From assembly GCA_009761415.1 (NCBI GenBank), contig QUOL01000003.1, forward strand, positions 124,001 through 188,000: 64,000 bases of DNA. Reading direction: 5' to 3'. Positions within the stretch are counted from its first letter, which is position 1, and every line of letters begins with the position of its first letter. The notes beneath the pieces are model-generated. The model saw nothing but the letters and a program-made list of their open reading frames with translations, was not told the origin of the DNA and made no database searches. The translations under genes were made by a program, and so were the position numbers. Positions 34,391 through 47,246 of this stretch are shown piece after piece. The stretch comes from Sarcomyxa edulis (Eukaryota > Basidiomycota > Agaricomycetes > Agaricales > Mycenaceae).

Positions 34391-37300
34391 TTATCGATTA
34401 GCGCCTAGCCCCAATTTTGTATTCTTTATCACAGCGGTGAGTGGTACATTTAAACCCCCAGAGACCCCGATACGTTCACCCTCAGACCAACCCATTAGCG
34501 CTAGCATCTTGAAGCCAATATTTGTGGAGCCGATCTTTGGTGCCGCCTAACCGCAATACATAGTCATTAGCAAACCATTCCGTAGACATCAGAGAAAGAA
34601 AACGAAGTACCTTCCCAACCTCATCGCCGTCCCGATGCTTAGGCATGACAGACACTTTGTTTTTACCTTTACCGTACGGTTCCACGAAGACGCCATGCCT
34701 TCGAAGGATATAGGCAACTCTCTTCTCATCGATCCCATATCCAGTTCTCGTTGTCTTGCTCAACACGGTGTACCGAGCTTCACCTTTGCCATGACTCACA
34801 CTCTTCATTTTGAAAGCGAGCGCCAATTCATGGACATCCTTTCGTGTACCCTTGTCCATGGGCGGAAGCGTCATCGATGTTCGACCGCCGACGTTGGCTA
34901 TAAATTGCCGAATCTGTGTCTCCAATGTCGCCATGTCAAATATCCGATTGGGGATGGAGGTGATGGTAGGATCAAGCCTTGCAGCAGCAAGCATGGCTTT
35001 GCGGCCCTTTTTACCGCCTTTGTGAGGGCCGAAGGGGTCTGCTGCAGCTTCAAGTCGCATTTGGGCACGAGCGCGTTTGTTTTCGGCTTTCTTGTCACGG
35101 TCTTTTTGCCATTGCTCGCGTAAAGCCTCGGGTAGGTCTTTGTATTTGTCCTTCCGTCGTTCTGATGTCATGATTATTAGCATGATGAGATTGTTTCGAG
35201 CCAGAAAGACGTACTAGCAGGAGTCATCCCTTCCATGTCGTCGAAGGCTCCGTTACGGATGGCTTTGAACAGCCGATTTTTCTCTTTCCGATTATGACCT
35301 GTCAGAACTTCCTCATTCTCGTCCAATATGTCCTGGTAGAAGTCAATCATTTGAATATAACAGCATTTATCTTGCAAGTTACCTGGATTTGGGCTCTGAA
35401 ATCATCATCCTCGTCCGCCCACGTCGAATTCCTCATGAAGTCATCTTCGTCACTGGAATCGTCAACGGGTCTAGCATCAACAATCCGTTTCCCTCGCGCT
35501 GCATTTCGTACCCTCTCCAGTCTAGCTTGGAATCCAGTTCTAGGAGTTTGATCTTCATCACTCGAGAAATCATCTTCATCACTTGAATCTTCGTCGCTCA
35601 AAGAGTGACCTCTAGGCTCGGCAATCATCATACTCTCCTCTCCGTCGACGATCCCATCTGCCTCGTCGTCCTCGTCGCTCTCATCATCGCTTTCGTCACT
35701 GCTGCCCCCAATCCTGTCTTCCTCGTCCTCTCTTCTCATCCGCTCTTCATCTGCGATATCATCCATCGTTACATGTCTCCCTCCCTGTGCACTCATCCCA
35801 TGTACGAAACCCTTCATCGCCTCTAAATCAATCTCAAGATCAGGATCCAACTGCATCCCCTCTCCCCCATCATCTGAAGGACCATCCTCGACCATATCCT
35901 CGTCACCCCAATCGACATCCGAGTCATCTCTCCGTCTGTCTTCCCATCTCGGGTCTTTCGCAACCTTCCCACCGCGTAATTGCGCCTCTGACAGCATTGC
36001 CCCGAACGACCCAAACATGGCCTGACGCTCCACCCTCCTTCTCGCAGCCCTAGCTTCTTGCTTCCGCACCTTAACTTTTGCCTTCACTTTGCCGCCGACA
36101 GAGAAGACAGGAGCCTGCCTCGTCGGCTGCTTCTTGGGACTTGGAGTAAAGGAGAACGATACAGATTCGAAGGCTGGGGCAGACGGCTGTACGTTTGAGG
36201 ATGAGAATAGCTGCGTCGTACCTGTAAGCATTGACGTAGAGGGTAAGTCAGGCGCGGATTGTGGCTCGAGGGGTGTGGCGTTTGATAATCGGCCGGCACG
36301 AGGGTGTGGTGCTACATATACGATGACTTCGTCGTGCTCTGCAACAGGAGGTTGGTATCCCAAAGGCATGGTTTCTAGGGCATGGTGTTCTGCGACTGGT
36401 GCGTCGGTTACTGGGCCAGAAGATGTATCGATGAAGAAACCAGTAAACTCTTCGATAGGCGTCGTAGGTGACGGTTGTTCTCTAATGTCGAGCTCAGAAG
36501 ATCCCACGAGAGCTGCAAGAGTCCCAGACTCTTGTTCGAGGTTCATCGCAGAATCAGGCCTAGGAGTGGCGTCAGACGCTGATATGGGCCCAAGATCTTG
36601 TTCGGTGTCCATCGTAAGATCTGAATGTACATGAGTATCGTTGGATTCTGCGACCGAAAGGATTTCAACGGGATGTTCGGCATATGTCTCTCGACCTTCA
36701 GTGGGAGGTGTCGGGTCGATATCGATGTCTTGAGACTCAGTCGACCCGGATGGACCACTGTCGATGAAAAAGCCTGTGAATCTTGCTTCGACTTCAGCTA
36801 CCTCGGGCGGAGTTTTTGGAGTGAGCAAAGTTGCAACTTCGATCTCCTCGCGGATTCTAGCCATATCCTCGAAGTCAATTTCTTCCAAATCTTCGGGACG
36901 GTCGTCATCTGACGGATCCATGGCGGGCGGGAAATTGCCCCCACTGAACACGCGCGCAACCTGGTCTGCTGTAGGTAGATGACTCTCTTCTTCCTCGCCT
37001 AGACACATATATACTATATCAGTATCTTGGTGAATAAGAATGCATAACAAAAGACTGACCGGCCTCTTCTACGGTCGCTTGAAAAATGTCTTCTTCTTCT
37101 TCGAATAATGTCCGGTTGTGGACAGATCGCACAAAGATCACAGGTCTGAGCAGCGGTCTTTCCTGGTACAATAACCTCGACAGAGGTGCATCCTGACGAA
37201 GCTTGGGTCCGCCTCGACCCCGACTAGCACCTCCTCTAGGGGACTGAAAATCGTCAATGCCTCGTCCTCGTCCTCCTCTACCGCGACCACCTCGAGGCGA

Positions 37301-37647
37301 CTCCATCCCAGATCCTCTAGTTGGAGTTGAGAACCCCGATCCTTGAGGAGTATAGAATGGGTTACCACGTCCTCGTCCACGAGATCGGGGACTGTTAAAT
37401 CCACGACTATGAGGAGCGTCTGTAATCGGTGAATCTGTGAGAATGCTCCTTGACCAATATTTTGGCCTTTCGTTGGCCTTGGATACGTACTGTCAGGCCA
37501 CATCTGAATCACGAAATCTAGTTCATCTGTCATGTTTTGTCCTCCTCCTCCTCCTCTGCCGCGACCACGAAAGCCTCCTCGGCCTCGACCTCCTCGAGGA
37601 GGTGAACCGCGAAAGCCACGACCACGATTGCTATTTCCCCTCACCAT
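34391..37647 (-). CDS. SQS1: SQS1-type R3H and G-patch protein
   Basis: Homologue of fungal Sqs1/Pfa1, a nuclear activator of the DEAH helicase Prp43 in ribosome biogenesis and spliceosome disassembly. It begins with an RGG-rich stretch (MVRGNSNRGRGFRGSPPRGG) and continues through EEESHLPTADQVARVFSGGN and FEDMARIREEIEVATLL. The acidic, Ser-rich middle contains SSDEDDFSSDEDQTPR. The R3H domain covers FIANVGGRTSMTLPPMDKGT, RKDVHELALAFKMKSVSHG and KGEARYTVLSKT. The C-terminus is a complete G-patch, rebuilt by the last splice: GFKMLALMGWSEGERIGVSG, then LNVPLTAVIKNTKLGLGANR. Domain order and both terminal motifs fit the family; no defect is seen. Several introns of 45-70 nt. The start (ATG 37647) opens straight into the RGG region, as is usual. 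Confidence 0.9.
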
Positions 37648-38153
37648 TTAGGAGTTGTCGATCTCGTGAGATGTGTTACCGAATCCGATGTTCTGAGGGT
37701 TTTCGGGGATAGTTTGTGGTAGATTTCTAGAGTCAGTACCGATAGGCTTTGGCAATGGATAACTTGAACGGAGGGACGGTCCCGAGGAATGCTAATGACT
37801 TTGCCAAACAGCACCACTTATACATTTGGAAATTTGAAGGTCGTTCGTGCGTTCAGTAACTTCAGTTCAAGGTAAAATCACGTTGCAAACTTGGCAATTG
37901 GATGGTCTAAGCTGTCTCAGAGACTTGAGAGGTAATCGATATCCAGTAATTATTAATTAGGAGCGACTGATTCTCGAGGAAAATAGAATAAATTAGTAGT
38001 AAGTAGAAGTAGACCGATTGTACGCCACAATGTACTTGCAAGCGTCCAAGAATATGACATGGCTGTCGATTAACACAGAAAAGATAGAGTTATGTTCCGG
38101 GTTGTAAGGTAAAATTATATGGAATGAAAGATATAGAGGACGATACAATTGCC
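37648..38153. other. intergenic, no gene seen
   Basis: AT-rich stretch holding the SQS1 promoter and the 3' end of the small minus-strand gene. No motif recognised. Confidence 0.45.
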
Positions 38154-38837
38154 CTACAAGGTGCCACCGGATAGATGTGCTTTCATCAAAAGTGTGCTTA
38201 ATGTTGCCTGCGACAGTCATACACAAAGTTCAGAGAGAGTAAGAGATGAATGGATTTAGTAGGCTCACCGCAGACATGGTGGAAAGATCTTTGAGTATTG
38301 TAGTAATGTGGGTTATATCCGCCGAGACCTTGACCTTTGCAGATCCCAGCCTCCTCTGAAATATCCCTGCTCGGGCTTGACGTTTTGCTAGATCGTCGAA
38401 CTCACGCAATAACCTGTGAATATGCAGTCAGATCGTCTTCGAGTCGGGAGGAGATCAGTCGGGGACGAACCGTATGACGCGGCCTTCATATTGCATCCAG
38501 AGCTCTGCTAGAACATCGCAGAGAAGCTCGCTATGGTGCTCAAGATGATAATTCTTGTCCGAGAAGGTGGTAAGAAATGTTTCAAAATCGTCATTCAGTT
38601 TATCAAACTCCTCGCGACTCGTCTTGTGTCGATGTTAGAATGACCCCTTGTGTTTGATGATTGAAGGAATGGACTCACATCATAGTGATGTAGGCTGGTG
38701 ATCGTAGATGTTATGCTACGAAGCATCTCTTCCGCATCTGCTAGGTCCGGATTAGAGGAACAGGTATTGAGTATGTTTTCATCCGGAGGTATTCCTGATC
38801 CGCGGACTGTCCAAGGAGAGGAGGATTCGTAAATCAT
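38154..38837 (-). CDS. small helical protein of unknown function
   Basis: Not recognised. Four exons join in phase to about 170 aa. The start is MIYESSSPWTVRGSGIPPDE and the first exon ends ADAEEMLRSITSTITSLHHY. After the first intron comes TSREEFDKLNDDFETFLTTF, then HSELLCDVLAELWMQYEGRV, LLREFDDLAKRQARAGIFQR and KVSADITHITTILKDLSTMS, with the end LSTLLMKAHLSGGTL. The product is almost entirely predicted amphipathic helix with heptad-like spacing, so a coiled-coil subunit of a complex is likely. No signal peptide or membrane segment. Splice sites are canonical and phases agree across all introns, which supports a real gene. Confidence 0.65.
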
Positions 38838-40128
38838 GATAGTGGATGTTAGAAAAAAGGTAAGGATGTGGACGGATGATGGGATGTCATCGTTCGAGGA
38901 GAACTATTCCTGCTATATCAATGGAGCGCCACTTCTCCTATAGAAAATGACACTTGGAGATAGACCCGAGATGACCGTCACCTTTGGAGCGGCATCCTCC
39001 TATTCACTGGCACTTGGGGCGTTTGAAGGTGACAGCCCAATATACCGATTCAAATCACTTGGGCATGTTTGCTACAATACCCAAAGATTAGATGGGGCAA
39101 GGCTTGTGTCCTACAGCTCGGAAAGCCAGAGACGATTAGGAGACTTACAACGATTGACAGTTGACGCGCGCCGCCCCTAATCACGACTCTCGTGCGTTCA
39201 TCAACCTAGCACAAACGTATGAGGATTTGCAGTGCTGAGAACAGGCGCAGACAAATGGTGAAGGACCAAGACCAAATGCTCAAACAGACACTCGAATATC
39301 ACAGGCAACCTGTCTCCGATAAGCACTGAGCGACTTTTGGGATACCACAGCAAAAGCCAAAGCCAGAACAGAAGCCAAAACACGAGTGGCATTACCGATG
39401 CCGAGTTCTGCAGAGTGCAATGCATCCTGAGAGCAAAACCAGAAAAGCAAACGACAGTCATTCCGTCATTATGCTGATGGACTATGATTGGAGGTATTAG
39501 TCCTGGAGGAGAGTTTAACCGCACATCGTGACTCTTCATTCGCTAGGCCAACAGCTTTGAGACCGCTCATCGGCCTCAACGGGGTTCCCTGAATGCAGAC
39601 CCAGATAGGATGACCGCGGACTGTGACGGACAATTTTTGTCTTCCAAACACGCCTTCTAGCTCAAAGGCCGACACCAATGGGGGCCGTTCCAAGTTTTCG
39701 GGCACGAAATGATATCAACAAGTTCCACGAATAGATGTACGACGATTGGGCCGTCAAGTTGGCTAGCACAAGAAGGCAGAGTTGAACAAGGCAATTCGGA
39801 GACAAGAGAATCAACACCACTTCTGGGACCATTCCCGTCACAATACATGTCTCGTACACAAGGAAGACAATCGTCGGGGAGTTTTGGAATCGAGTACTGA
39901 TTATGAAGGGTGAAATTGGGTGAACTTGCACGATGCTCCGAATCGGCCATCGATGACTGCGGCGGCAGTGCCCAGCGGAGTTCGAATGTTTGCAAAGGCG
40001 CGCAGGCGGTGAGGCATCTCATTCTCCATCATCCTCGTTTCCCTCAATCTCAGTAAGTCTATCTTGTTCTTCGACAGCTATGCTATGAAAGACACTGACT
40101 GAAAATATGTTTTGTGCAGATATAGTTC
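38838..40128. other. intergenic with weak coding traces
   Basis: Two fragments on the minus strand might be parts of a gene. One at about 39660-39940 contains IPKLPDDCLPCVRDMYCDGN. The other at about 39480-39700 contains AFELEGVFGRQKLSVTVRGH and RPMSGLKAVGLANEESRCAV. They lie in different frames with no clean splice between them, so an eroded or mis-joined gene is as likely as a functional one. The plus-strand frame at 38947-39180 shows nothing. Confidence 0.3.
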
Positions 40129-41053
40129 ATGAAACTTTCTATTCTACCCTACCTCATCGCTGGCGCTGGGCTCGGTAAGCAGCTACAGTTATGAACGCTC
40201 GTTTCAAGTATCTGAATCAGTGTTGTGTAGCCCACCAGGCGGCCGCCAGTCCCATGCGCGTTGTTGTAGTCACTAGTTCCGAAGAAGTGACCTCCAACAT
40301 ACGTTTGGGCCGCCCTGTCGCCAATGCGAACAGTAATGCCAACATGGCTGTCATTCGACCTACCCATGCAAGCAGCCGTCGTCCTTGTTCGGGGATGCGA
40401 GAGAAAGCGTTCGAGCTCTCTAACGCATTCCGCCAGGCGCTTGGTCTGCCTCTCGTCGAGAAGACTCCCAAAGCCGATCAGAGGATTCATGGCGGCTTGA
40501 TCCACATCATGCCTCTACCGCCGCCCCCCACCTTTGTCAACATCGATGCCAATGGCAATGCTAAGACGCAAGGCGGAGATGCTGTTCGTTTTGAGTATCC
40601 AGTTAATACGAGCCCTCGTCACCGTCACCACAATCACGGCATGCGCGTCAAAGACCATCACGAACGTCCCTCGTTCTTGAAACGCATCCATTTCGCTCTT
40701 ATGGCTTTGGGTCCTTGGGAGGGTAGAGTTGTCGCATTCGTTTTGGGTGGGTTATTTTCTCTTATCGATTGCATGGCGCGTAATGAGAGACCATTGGTGC
40801 TAATTTCGTCTTTCTCATTCTAGGATGTGGCATCGGTGTCCTCCTCAGGATGTTGTGGGTACTTGCCGTCGTCTCGTATCGCATGATCAGAGGTGAACAG
40901 GTGGATTCGACCGAGTACACTCTCGTCTGCGAAGAATATGCCGATGCTGAGGAAATCTTTGTCGCTCCCCCCACCTATACCTATGCGGACGAGAAGACCG
41001 AGGCCGTCAAGATCGCCGACTCCAAAGCGGACGTCAGCGAGACGTCTGCTTAG
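40129..41053 (+). CDS. signal-bearing single-pass membrane protein, unknown
   Basis: Three exons (40129-40174, 40231-40746, 40824-41053) close to 263 aa. The signal peptide is MKLSILPYLIAGAGLAHQAA. The luminal part contains SPMRVVVVTSSEEV, MREKAFELSNAFRQALGLPL and the motif GGLIHIMPLPPPP, followed by a His-rich stretch (PRHRHHNHGMRVKDHH). A conserved-looking block ALMALGPWEGRVVAFVLGCG then IGVLLRMLWVLAVVSYRM forms the membrane anchor. The short acidic tail contains EYTLVCEEYADAEEI and PPTYTYADE. I have seen this layout in basidiomycete hypothetical proteins, but no function can be assigned. The His cluster might bind metal; that is inference. Confidence 0.72.
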
Positions 41054-41944
41054 GTCATCGCACATTGAATCCATACCCCAGATCCTGTTTGTAGCTTACA
41101 GTTCCACTCCTTTCATATCCCATTTTCGATTTCAACCTCTCACGAAACGTTATCTTGTGTCTCCACCACGTTACCAGGTATTTTATACTCCATTGCAAGA
41201 GCGATCGTCTCCCACCGAACGTAGTAGTCGGCTGATAACCTTGATGCTGTACATAAATCTACCAATCGCAATGGCAATACAAGCCTCGTATATTTAGTTT
41301 TCAGTATCCGCAGGGATGCGTACAGGATAACTGACTGATCTCATCCAACGAAATTGACTCCTTCAAGAATGAGGCGACACACAGTCGAGTCTGTTCAATA
41401 TCGTCGTGCTCGAGTTGTAATAATTAGGCGGTCGTGTGCCGTCACCTCTGTGACTGTCTAAATTTGACCGATCGTGTGACTAAAGTGACATATTTCATGG
41501 GCGGTTGTTTGCTCAGTGTTTGATTCCGTTGCCCCTCATCCGGATCTTCTACTTACGATTCAAAAGTCTCCTGTTGTGTCGGAAGGCCTAAATCCTTACC
41601 CCTTCCCCTCAAGAGCCCTTACGATATCCAATATTCGAGACAATCCAGGTTCCTCGCGTGTTTGCCTCTCATGGAACTCGTACTGTCATATCCAGTCGTA
41701 ACGGAATGGGAAGCTCATGTATATATCGCCATGTAAACTGACCTCCATCCGAAAACCAGCCTCCTTCAGGATGTCTTATTTGGTCTGAGTCCATTTTGAA
41801 ATAGCGGGCGGCCCAGGAGGCTTAGCGTTCTCACTTTTGAGGCGGAGGTCGCAGAATTCCGTCAGCCATCACGCGAGCAGTACATTCAAAAGCAGCTCAT
41901 GGGATGACACCTTGGTTCTTCCTCTTTCCAAGCTCATAATCTGG
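41054..41944. other. intergenic, no gene seen
   Basis: 3' flank of the membrane protein and upstream region of the Stealth gene. Only short frames. Confidence 0.45.
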
Positions 41945-44900
41945 ATGTCATCGTTCTCCAACAGAGGGCGTATATCCATGGCAGAAATCGATGCCCCCAA
42001 TCTTGCAGACGAGAACAAATTGGCGAGACCAACACAATTGACACGCACCTGCCGCCGCCTAGTCAATCGTGCATTTCTTCCCTTCACCTACTTCTCCTTA
42101 ATCATACCGCCAAAATTACGGAAGTTCAAACCTCGCACCTGGTTCCTTGGCGTTCTCCTCATGGGCGTGATCGTCCTGGTCATAAACGTGATACAGGCAG
42201 ACGAGAATAGCGATCTATTCCTCAACTTTGGCGATGATGACTTTGACGACGATCTGTCCTCCGATACTGGCTTCCCGAAATGCAGAGCTGAACCACATTC
42301 TCAAGACCTGGCATTCTGGCAAGCTCCTTACGACTCTTCCGCGTTATGCCCCTCTACGACCTTCTCTTCCCTCGGCATCATGGAGCATAAGGATCAGGCC
42401 TACAATGGTTTCGTTGTAGATCGCTCTCACAAGGCAAAGCCATTCTCTCTTGTACCCGTCACTCCGACCCCAGCGTATTGCCTTGACTCCCATTTCGAAT
42501 TCGGCACGCCTTGTCCTTGCGTAGAGGAACCTGTCGTTCGCCGCCGTTTGGGGCTCAAGAGACCGGGGCGATATGTCACTCGCGACAATACTCCTCTGAG
42601 CCGTATGGATATGGTTTGGACGTGGTTGAACGGATCGGATCCTCTACACCTCAAGGGACTGAGCGTCACGCAGGAGCAGCTCGGCTATAACACCTCCAAA
42701 CCGAAGCTCTTCCGGTAAGTTCATAGGCTGTCCTTCGTAACACCGGAACTCATTCTTTGGACTTTCGTAACAGGGAACATGATGAACTACGCTTCTCGTT
42801 CCGTTCTGCTATTCAGCATTTCCGACACGGGATCAACAAATTCCACCTCATCACCTCTGACACTTCCGCTTCATCTGATAGCAGGACGCATCTACGATAC
42901 GGTCAACTACCTCAATGGTTCGCCGCTCCTGACAATGAGCCGAAGGATTCTTCCAATCCCTTGATAACCTGGACAGATGCGACCAGCAATGGAAGTATAC
43001 AGTTAGAAATCAGGCATCATAGCCAGATGTTTGCAGAGAAGGAATATGTCGGTCTGACATTCAACAGTTTAGGCATCGAGACCCAGTTTGGGAGGTTGTG
43101 TAATGTGACTGAAAATTAGTGCGTACTTCCAATCTATCCGAGGTGTGGCGAGGACATTGCTGACCTCTATTCCTTTTCTCTACTTCAGTCTATATATGGT
43201 CAGTGCTTGTCTTATTAAAGTTGTTCAGCTGTTTGTCTCATCAAGACGTTTACGCAGAACAATGATTTCTTCCTTCTGAGCAATGTATCGACAGAAGACT
43301 TCCACACTACACGTATGTGTCGCCTTATACTACTATGTTATTCATCATGCTGACGGCGATTCCCTTCTTAGAATTCGGCTCTGTATTCAGATTCTACTAT
43401 GGTCTCTTGTTATCGCCTCGTAATCCATCGCATCAACCACCGCAAGACGGTATCCGTGCGCTTGAATATAGCAACTGGCTGCTCTGTAAGTAATAACGAT
43501 ACTTGTCAATCCAATCGCTCTGCCGTCTAATCAAACTCAACCTAGCGGATCGTTTCGGAGTGCGTAAAAGGCCTTGGGTACCTCATGTTCCCTACGTGAT
43601 ATCGCTACCCATCATGCACGAAATGTCCACAGGAATGTGGCACGAGCAGTTCAAACGCACAGCCGGGCATCCTTTCCGTGGTAGCGCAGCCAAAGACTTT
43701 GTTAAAGATACGGATGACGTTCATCCCGGGTTCTTGCTCCCGAGCTTCACGATTGAGCGGGCCAGGGAGGCGTTGCTGTGGAGTTTCATCGTTGGAAGAG
43801 TCGGTGGAAGTGGCACGTTACCAGGAGGGTGGTGGGAGAATGGCGAGTATCATGTCCAGGATGTTAAGGGACAGGGCAAGGCTGGACATAATGCGGCGGA
43901 TGATGACTCATGGTCCCCGGAGGTGCATGGGCGGAGGGCTTGGGATGAGCTAGGTGGATCGTGGGGTCAACGTTCGATTCTTGTGTCTGTTCACACGAGG
44001 GACACATTGGATAGGGAGCGGATAGATCTGACCGCGAACACGCCTCAGTTTAATGAGGATGGAGAGGTCATGAAAAGCATGAACGTCAATTACACGTGGA
44101 GTCAGTCTTCGAGAACATGCCGTTTCCTCTACGCATCTCAACTGATGATCACTCTATCCTTTTAGGTTCCATGGATGGCTACCCATATTCATTCCTCAAA
44201 CCCAGTATCCCCGGATTCCCTCCCCCACTTACGCATGGCACCGAAGCCAAACCCAATAAGACTGCACTTCCCGCGTGTGTGATCGAGTGGGATGAATGTT
44301 TCTTCAGGTACGACCAGCCACTTCGGAGCGCCAGTGAGGTCTTCGTCAACGTTGCTTTTGAGAAGATCGCTTGTGGCGATTGCAGTCAGTATTTTGTGAT
44401 TTGAATGTGTCATGCCGCGAATTTACGCTGACTATCTTCCACTGATGTAGTGATCCGAGCCTTGATTGATTCATCAGGTCCTCTCGGGATCTCAAAATTC
44501 CTTCCTGCAAAAGGCCGAACTGTACCTGTATCTACGTCACCCCCAAACTCGCCATTCATTCCTATAGCACCCCCTGGACCACCCCATCTCCCGCTCACGA
44601 CCCACTGGGACTCGAAAGATTTTACTTTGGGACGTGCTATGGAACCATGGGCTATGGAGGCTTACAAGCGCAGAGGCTCGAAGTCAGGGAATGGAGTCAA
44701 CGTTCGTGAGTGGACCATGATGGTCATTCAACGATATCGTTACATCATTGGTGAGTCCATGGCCCTTGCTAATCGAGATTTTGAAGAACTAATTGATTAT
44801 CACGCAGGTGACCTTCCCTTCAGTTTCATTAGTCTCAAGTCTGGACCCACGTCTGAAGAGAAGATGTTTGGCGGAGTCGAGAAGAAGAAGAACTCAAAGA

Positions 44901-45019
44901 TGCTCTGCATCAACGACGATATCAAAGACGGCGATGATGTCGACAATCTGGACAACATTCTTCAGGGGTGGTTCAAGAAACGGTGGAGTACGCCTGCAAA
45001 TTGGGAGCGAAAACAGTGA
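41945..45019 (+). CDS. XPT1: Stealth-family sugar-phosphotransferase (Xpt1-like)
   Basis: Golgi type II membrane protein of the Stealth family, which transfers sugar-1-phosphate onto glycans; the fungal member characterised in Cryptococcus is the xylosylphosphotransferase Xpt1. The anchor is WFLGVLLMGVIVLVINVIQ. Conserved regions in order: CR1 MDMVWTWLNGSDPLHLKG; CR2 EHDELRFSFRSAIQHFRHGI and NKFHLITSD, with the catalytic-region arginines; CR3 YMNNDFFLLSNVSTEDFHT; CR4 near the C-terminus with FISLKSGPTSEEKMF and MLCINDDIKDGDD. Cysteines and the EMSTGMWHEQF block lie between. ATG 41945 (MSSFSNRGRIS) is chosen because it places the anchor near residue 60. Open frame upstream to 41837 lacks support. 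Many short introns. The donor/acceptor specificity (xylose-phosphate or GlcNAc-phosphate) cannot be told from sequence. Confidence 0.85.
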
Positions 45020-45665
45020 AATTGTGATCGTATTTGCATAAGAACGCGTTATATCAGTTGTTTGTATCTTATCTACATATCGATATCAATAGGCTCTCAA
45101 GTCTCGACTATATATTCATTTTCACCAAATTCTGGACAATATTGGACAAATACGATTGTGATCGAGAATTGTTTGTGGGTGTTGGATTTGCAAGTCCTCG
45201 AATATATGGCGTGTGACTCGAGTCGATCGCCTTCGACCGTTAACCATGTGCGTTTTTGCTGGAACACATACATTGGAGCGTCCTCCGAGCGGTTCAGTCT
45301 TCATTGGAAGCGTAGATCCTCGATGAGACTATTGGAATAGACCACGAGGAAGTCCTGCAAGTAATCGCTTGCTTCTTGTCAACATCATCTCCCCCCCCTT
45401 GTGGCCAATATGCTTCCGAGCCCCTCCCCGAAATTATCTTCCAATTCAAATGATAGATATGGATATCGCGACCAAAGAGGACGCGGATACATCGCATTCG
45501 ACTTCCGTACCTCCTATACTGAGTGGGGACGCGACTTGACGCGTCAGCGCCACCTGGATGGGCTATATAAGCTACCCTTACACGAGCTTATATTCTTACC
45601 CACCGTCTACATTCCCCCATTCCCCGTTTGCAGCTCTCGTTCAAAATTCTTGACACTTTGTAAAC
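45020..45665. other. intergenic, CBM20 copy 2 promoter
   Basis: No gene seen. TATA-like box at 45563-45570 and an ACGCGT hexamer at 45539-45544 upstream of the CBM20 gene. Confidence 0.45.
45563..45570 (+). promoter_or_regulatory. TATA-like box
   Basis: TATATAAG 103 bp upstream of the ATG at 45666. Confidence 0.5.
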
Positions 45666-47246
45666 ATGAAGTCAATTTTTTCCTTGATTCCTCTCCTTGT
45701 CTCGACGGTTCTCGCAGCACCTGCTTCTGATCTGTCTGCAAGAGATTCTGTCACCGTTCACTTCAAAGACACGGCTACCACATACTACGGCGAGGTATGT
45801 GTTACCAAACTTCGTCCCGACATTCATGCTCACCTCTCCCCCAGAACATCTACATTGTTGGCGGCATCAGCGAGCTTGGAAACTGGCAGCCCTCCGATGG
45901 AGTAAGTCTCTTGTCTTCAGTCTTCGTTCTCAAGCGTTGACCGTTGTTGTCTGTTCATAGATTCTGTTGAGCCCGGCCAACTATCCAGAATGGGATACTT
46001 ACATCGACATCCCTGCTGATACCACCTTCGAATACAAATTCTTCCGCAAGCAATCTGACGGCAGCGTGCATACTCCATTTATTTCTCTTCATTCGACATG
46101 TTTTGACGACATTACCTTCTCAGATCATCTGGGAATTCGATCCCAACCGTCAATACACCACTGGCTCCAGTGGTACTGAAACTATCGACACCACGTTCAA
46201 TGGCGCAGCTGGTACCCCCAATGGCGAGGAACCTACCGACTTCGTACAAGGAGAATTCTCATTGACTGCAACAACTTATTACGGCGAGGTTAGTCTCGTT
46301 CAGAATCAAGTACCACCAGTGCCTGACCTCCTGATTTTTTACAGAACATTTACCTTACTGGTGGAATTGGCGCTCTCGGAGCTTGGGACCCAAGCAATGC
46401 TGTAATTATCGTTTCCACATCCAAGATTTACCTCGTCTGACATATCGTGATACAGATCCTTATGTCTTCGGCTGATTACCCTGTCTGGAAAATAACCGTT
46501 TCTCTCCCTGCCGACATCAGTTTCCCCTTCAAATTCTTCCGCAAGGGGTCTGATGGTAGTGTGAGTCAACTTTTGTAGTGACATCTTCGCATCATAGCGT
46601 ACTCATATCACCAACTTTTTAGATTACTTGGGAGAACGATCCTAACCGTGAGGCAACCACTCCTTCCTCTGGCACCTTCTTCTTCAGCGCGTCGTTCAAT
46701 GGTGACGGTACTACGTCCGCTGCAAGTACTACGGCTAGCACTATAACCGCATCCACCAGCTCTACCAGCACCAGCATTGTCAGCGCCTCTACCACCACGA
46801 GTGGCTCCAGTGTGTCTGGCTCTACCACCACCTCCGGCTCCGCTACATCCGGTTCCACGTCCAGTGTCTCTACAACCACAACCACGACCGGTACCAGTAT
46901 AAGTTCGACAAAATCCGGTGCTACAACCGCCTCTTCTACTACTACTTCCGCCACCACTGTTCCTACTACCATGACGTCTGGTTCCACTACGTCCACCACT
47001 ACCCCCGCCACCACCGCAATCACTTCGACCACCACATCCCTCGTCACAACTCCCACAGTCACCAGCACTGTCACCTCAGTTGTCACTACTACCACCATCG
47101 TTACAACTCCCACAGTTACCAGCACAGTCACCTCGGTCGTGACTACTATCGCTACTACTCCTACGGTTACGAGCACCGTAACTACTACTCCCACAACCAC
47201 AACCACGACTGGAACAAGTATCGTAACGGTTACGGCTACGGTTTGA
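45666..47246 (+). CDS. secreted double-CBM20 protein, Ser/Thr-rich tail (copy 2)
   Basis: Paralogue of the gene at 32608 with the same order: signal peptide MKSIFSLIPLLVSTVLAAPA, two CBM20 modules and a long Ser/Thr tail, no catalytic domain. Module 1 contains VTVHFKDTATTYYGENIYIV, GGISELGNWQPSDG, YPEWDTYIDIPADTTFEYKF and IIWEFDPNRQY. Module 2 contains TATTYYGENIYLTGGIGALG, LGAWDPSNA, FRKGSDGS and ITWENDPNREA. Intron positions match copy 1 at every module boundary. The tail (46715-47240) uses more Ser and Gly and ends in Val/Thr repeats (TPTVTSTVTSVVTT). No GPI-type C-terminus is seen, so release or wall attachment through O-glycans is more likely. The pair implies expansion of a starch/alpha-glucan-binding surface protein. 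Confidence 0.88.
46715..47240 (+). repeat. Ser/Thr-codon low-complexity repeat
   Basis: Imperfect repeats coding for the stalk of CBM20 copy 2, including three near copies of TPTVTSTVT. The opposite strand is open as a Val-rich artefact. Confidence 0.8.

Noticed and set aside
41837..41944. Upstream extension of the Stealth gene frame
   Set aside because: Ser-rich codons with no conserved content; ATG 41945 gives a normal distance to the signal anchor.
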